Part shown: positions 6,674-7,657 of the stretch, piece by piece
Position numbering within the stretch: position 1 is the stretch's first letter
How the letters are laid out: each line of letters opens with the position of its first letter
Source: Rhodospirillales bacterium
GTDB lineage: Bacteria; Pseudomonadota; Alphaproteobacteria; Rhodospirillales; Magnetospirillaceae
Assembly (NCBI GenBank): GCA_030040955.1
Contig: JASHSH010000301.1
Span: forward strand, 1 to 7,657
Direction of reading: 5' to 3'
DNA length: 7,657 bases
Program-made: the position numbers and the translations under genes
Notes under the pieces: model-generated
The model's database searches: none
Told to the model about the DNA's origin: nothing
Seen by the model: the letters and a program-made list of their open reading frames with translations, nothing else

Positions 6674-6674
6674 C

Positions 6675-7613
6675 ATGCGGGTGGAGAAGACCAAGACCCT
6701 GTTTCCGGAAATCGGTCAGCGGCTGCGCGCCTATCGCCTGGGCTCGGGCGCCTCGGCCGACGAGATCGCCCGGCGCATGGGCATTTCGCGCGCCGCGCTG
6801 TACCGCTACGAGGCCGGCGACATCGTCAAGATCGAGACGCTCGCTCGCCTCGCCAAGCTGTTCGCGATCCCGCTCAGCGCGATCCTCGGCATGGGCATCG
6901 AATACATCACCAACGGCATCGCCTTCTTCGAACGGCTGCGCCAGCTCGAGGAAGACGCCGAATACGAGCTCGTCGTGTTCGGCCCCATCGCCTACGTGCT
7001 CACCTCCGACGAGTACGACTCGGTGCTCGCCCGGGTCTTCGCCGAGCGGGCGCCGGCCGAGAACGCGCAATTGCGCGTGGACAGCGAATCTCTCATGCGC
7101 ATTCTCAAGCAGCGGAAGGATTCATTCCGCCGCGGCCGGCGAAGTCTGGTGAGCCTGATCCCCGAGCGCGAGCTCGAGCTGTTCATGTCCACCGGGCTGC
7201 ACAGCGCGGCCGATCCCGATCGCGAGACGCTGGAATCGCGTCGGGGCCACGCGGTGCGCGAAGTCGAGCACATCGCGGGCATGTTCGAGCGCCCGCCGAT
7301 GGGCGTGCAGATCGGGCTCACCTTCGCCCGCGTGCCGATGACCGGCTTCCAGATCCTCCGGCGCCGGCCGCGCTCGGTGGTCGCGATCAGCCCGTTCCGC
7401 CTGGGCTACCAGCCGAACATCGACATCGGCGTGGCAACCATTTCGGACGCCGACGAGGTCATCCAGATCCATCAGCAGATCGCCGAGCGGCTGTGGGCCG
7501 ATGCGCTCACCGGCCAGGAGGCGGCGGCGCATTTGCGCGGGTTGATCGCCCGGCGCGGAGGCGGGCGCCGGGCGGCCAAGGGCTCGGACCGGCGCCGCGC
7601 GGCCGCTACTTGA
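6675..7613 (+). CDS. XRE-family helix-turn-helix transcriptional regulator with an unassigned C-terminal domain
   Basis: A 312-residue protein (310 if the GTG at 6681 is used). Residues about 13-72 are a Cro/C1-type helix-turn-helix: IGQRLRAYRLG, then SADEIARRMGISRAALYRYEAGD as the HTH core with its recognition helix, then LARLAKLFAIPLSAILG. The remaining 230 residues are not a cupin and contain no AAA+ ATPase motifs (no Walker A GxxxxGK), so the protein cannot itself activate the sigma-54 promoter. They hold a mixed alpha/beta segment (ELVVFGPIAYVLTSDEYD near 98-115, VVAISPFRLGYQPNIDIGVATIS near 235-257) that may sense a ligand; I do not recognise this domain. The end is an Arg/Ala-rich basic tail. 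Divergent placement suggests it controls the oxygenase and itself, and perhaps the SDR-hyu operon. Confidence 0.85.
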   Translation: MRVEKTKTLFPEIGQRLRAYRLGSGASADEIARRMGISRAALYRYEAGDIVKIETLARLAKLFAIPLSAILGMGIEYITNGIAFFERLRQLEEDAEYELVVFGPIAYVLTSDEYDSVLARVFAERAPAENAQLRVDSESLMRILKQRKDSFRRGRRSLVSLIPERELELFMSTGLHSAADPDRETLESRRGHAVREVEHIAGMFERPPMGVQIGLTFARVPMTGFQILRRRPRSVVAISPFRLGYQPNIDIGVATISDADEVIQIHQQIAERLWADALTGQEAAAHLRGLIARRGGGRRAAKGSDRRRAAAT

Positions 7614-7657
7614 CCTCGACGGGCTGGGCCGGGCGGCGTTGGCCGGCGCGCGTGCCG
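7606..7657 (-). CDS. Possible C-terminal tail of a convergent gene, cut by the right edge
   Basis: Reading leftward from the edge, one minus-strand frame ends in GTRAGQRRPAQPVEVK followed by TAG (7606-7608). Fifteen of its 16 sense codons end in G or C, like the real genes here. It would overlap the regulator stop by 8 bases in a convergent arrangement. Only 16 residues are visible, so neither the product nor even the reality of the gene can be established. Confidence 0.35.
   Translation of the reverse strand, partial: GTRAGQRRPAQPVEVK

Larger units (their letters stand above)
6525..6674. promoter_or_regulatory. Divergent promoter/operator region of oxygenase and regulator
   Basis: These 150 bases separate two divergent starts and contain the most A+T-rich stretch of the window (about 6588-6650). 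No clean -35/-10 pair stands out on either strand. On the plus strand TTTTCC-N16-TAAACT is a weak candidate for the regulator, and no sigma-54 motif is seen for the oxygenase. An inverted repeat GGTTT-N11-AAACC (6572-6592) and a triple direct repeat (6600-6656) are probable regulator sites. Confidence 0.6.

Overview
This is a GC-rich window (about two thirds G+C by eye, with strong G/C preference at third codon positions). It looks like the chromosome of a metabolically versatile proteobacterium. An alphaproteobacterium is my best guess, from codon bias, gene families and a sigma-54 type promoter, but no marker gene is present to prove it. There are no RNA genes, CRISPR arrays, insertion sequences or phage genes.

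Layout: almost everything reads leftward on the minus strand. In order of transcription these are an isopenicillin-N-synthase-like 2-oxoglutarate/Fe(II) oxygenase (6524 to 5547), a roughly 400-base non-coding gap, and then a tight cluster of four genes. The four are short-chain dehydrogenase/reductase SDR-A (5139 to 4357), SDR-B (4357 to 3572, overlapping the SDR-A stop as TGATG), hydantoinase/oxoprolinase subunit A (3544 to 1478) and subunit B (1451 to beyond the left edge). A helix-turn-helix XRE-family regulator (6675 to 7613) is divergent from the oxygenase. The last 50 bases probably hold the tail of a convergent minus-strand gene.

How it may work together (inference): HyuA/HyuB proteins form ATP-dependent enzymes that open cyclic amides (hydantoins, 5-oxoproline, lactams) or carboxylate ketones. 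The oxygenase could hydroxylate or demethylate the substrate, the SDR pair could carry out an alcohol/ketone step, and HyuAB could open or carboxylate the product. The cluster therefore looks like a small catabolic pathway with an unknown substrate. The gap upstream of SDR-A contains a very good sigma-54 (RpoN) -24/-12 promoter, which suggests control by nitrogen or carbon status or by a dedicated enhancer-binding protein not encoded here. The XRE regulator probably acts on the 150-base divergent AT-rich region, which holds three 19-base-spaced imperfect repeats.

The most interesting point is the SDR pair. SDR-B keeps Tyr and Lys of the SDR active site but has Gly where the catalytic Ser belongs. 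SDR-A keeps Ser and Lys but has Arg where the catalytic Tyr belongs, and has lost other hallmark residues. The two coupled paralogues look like an obligate hetero-oligomer or an enzyme plus pseudoenzyme pair.
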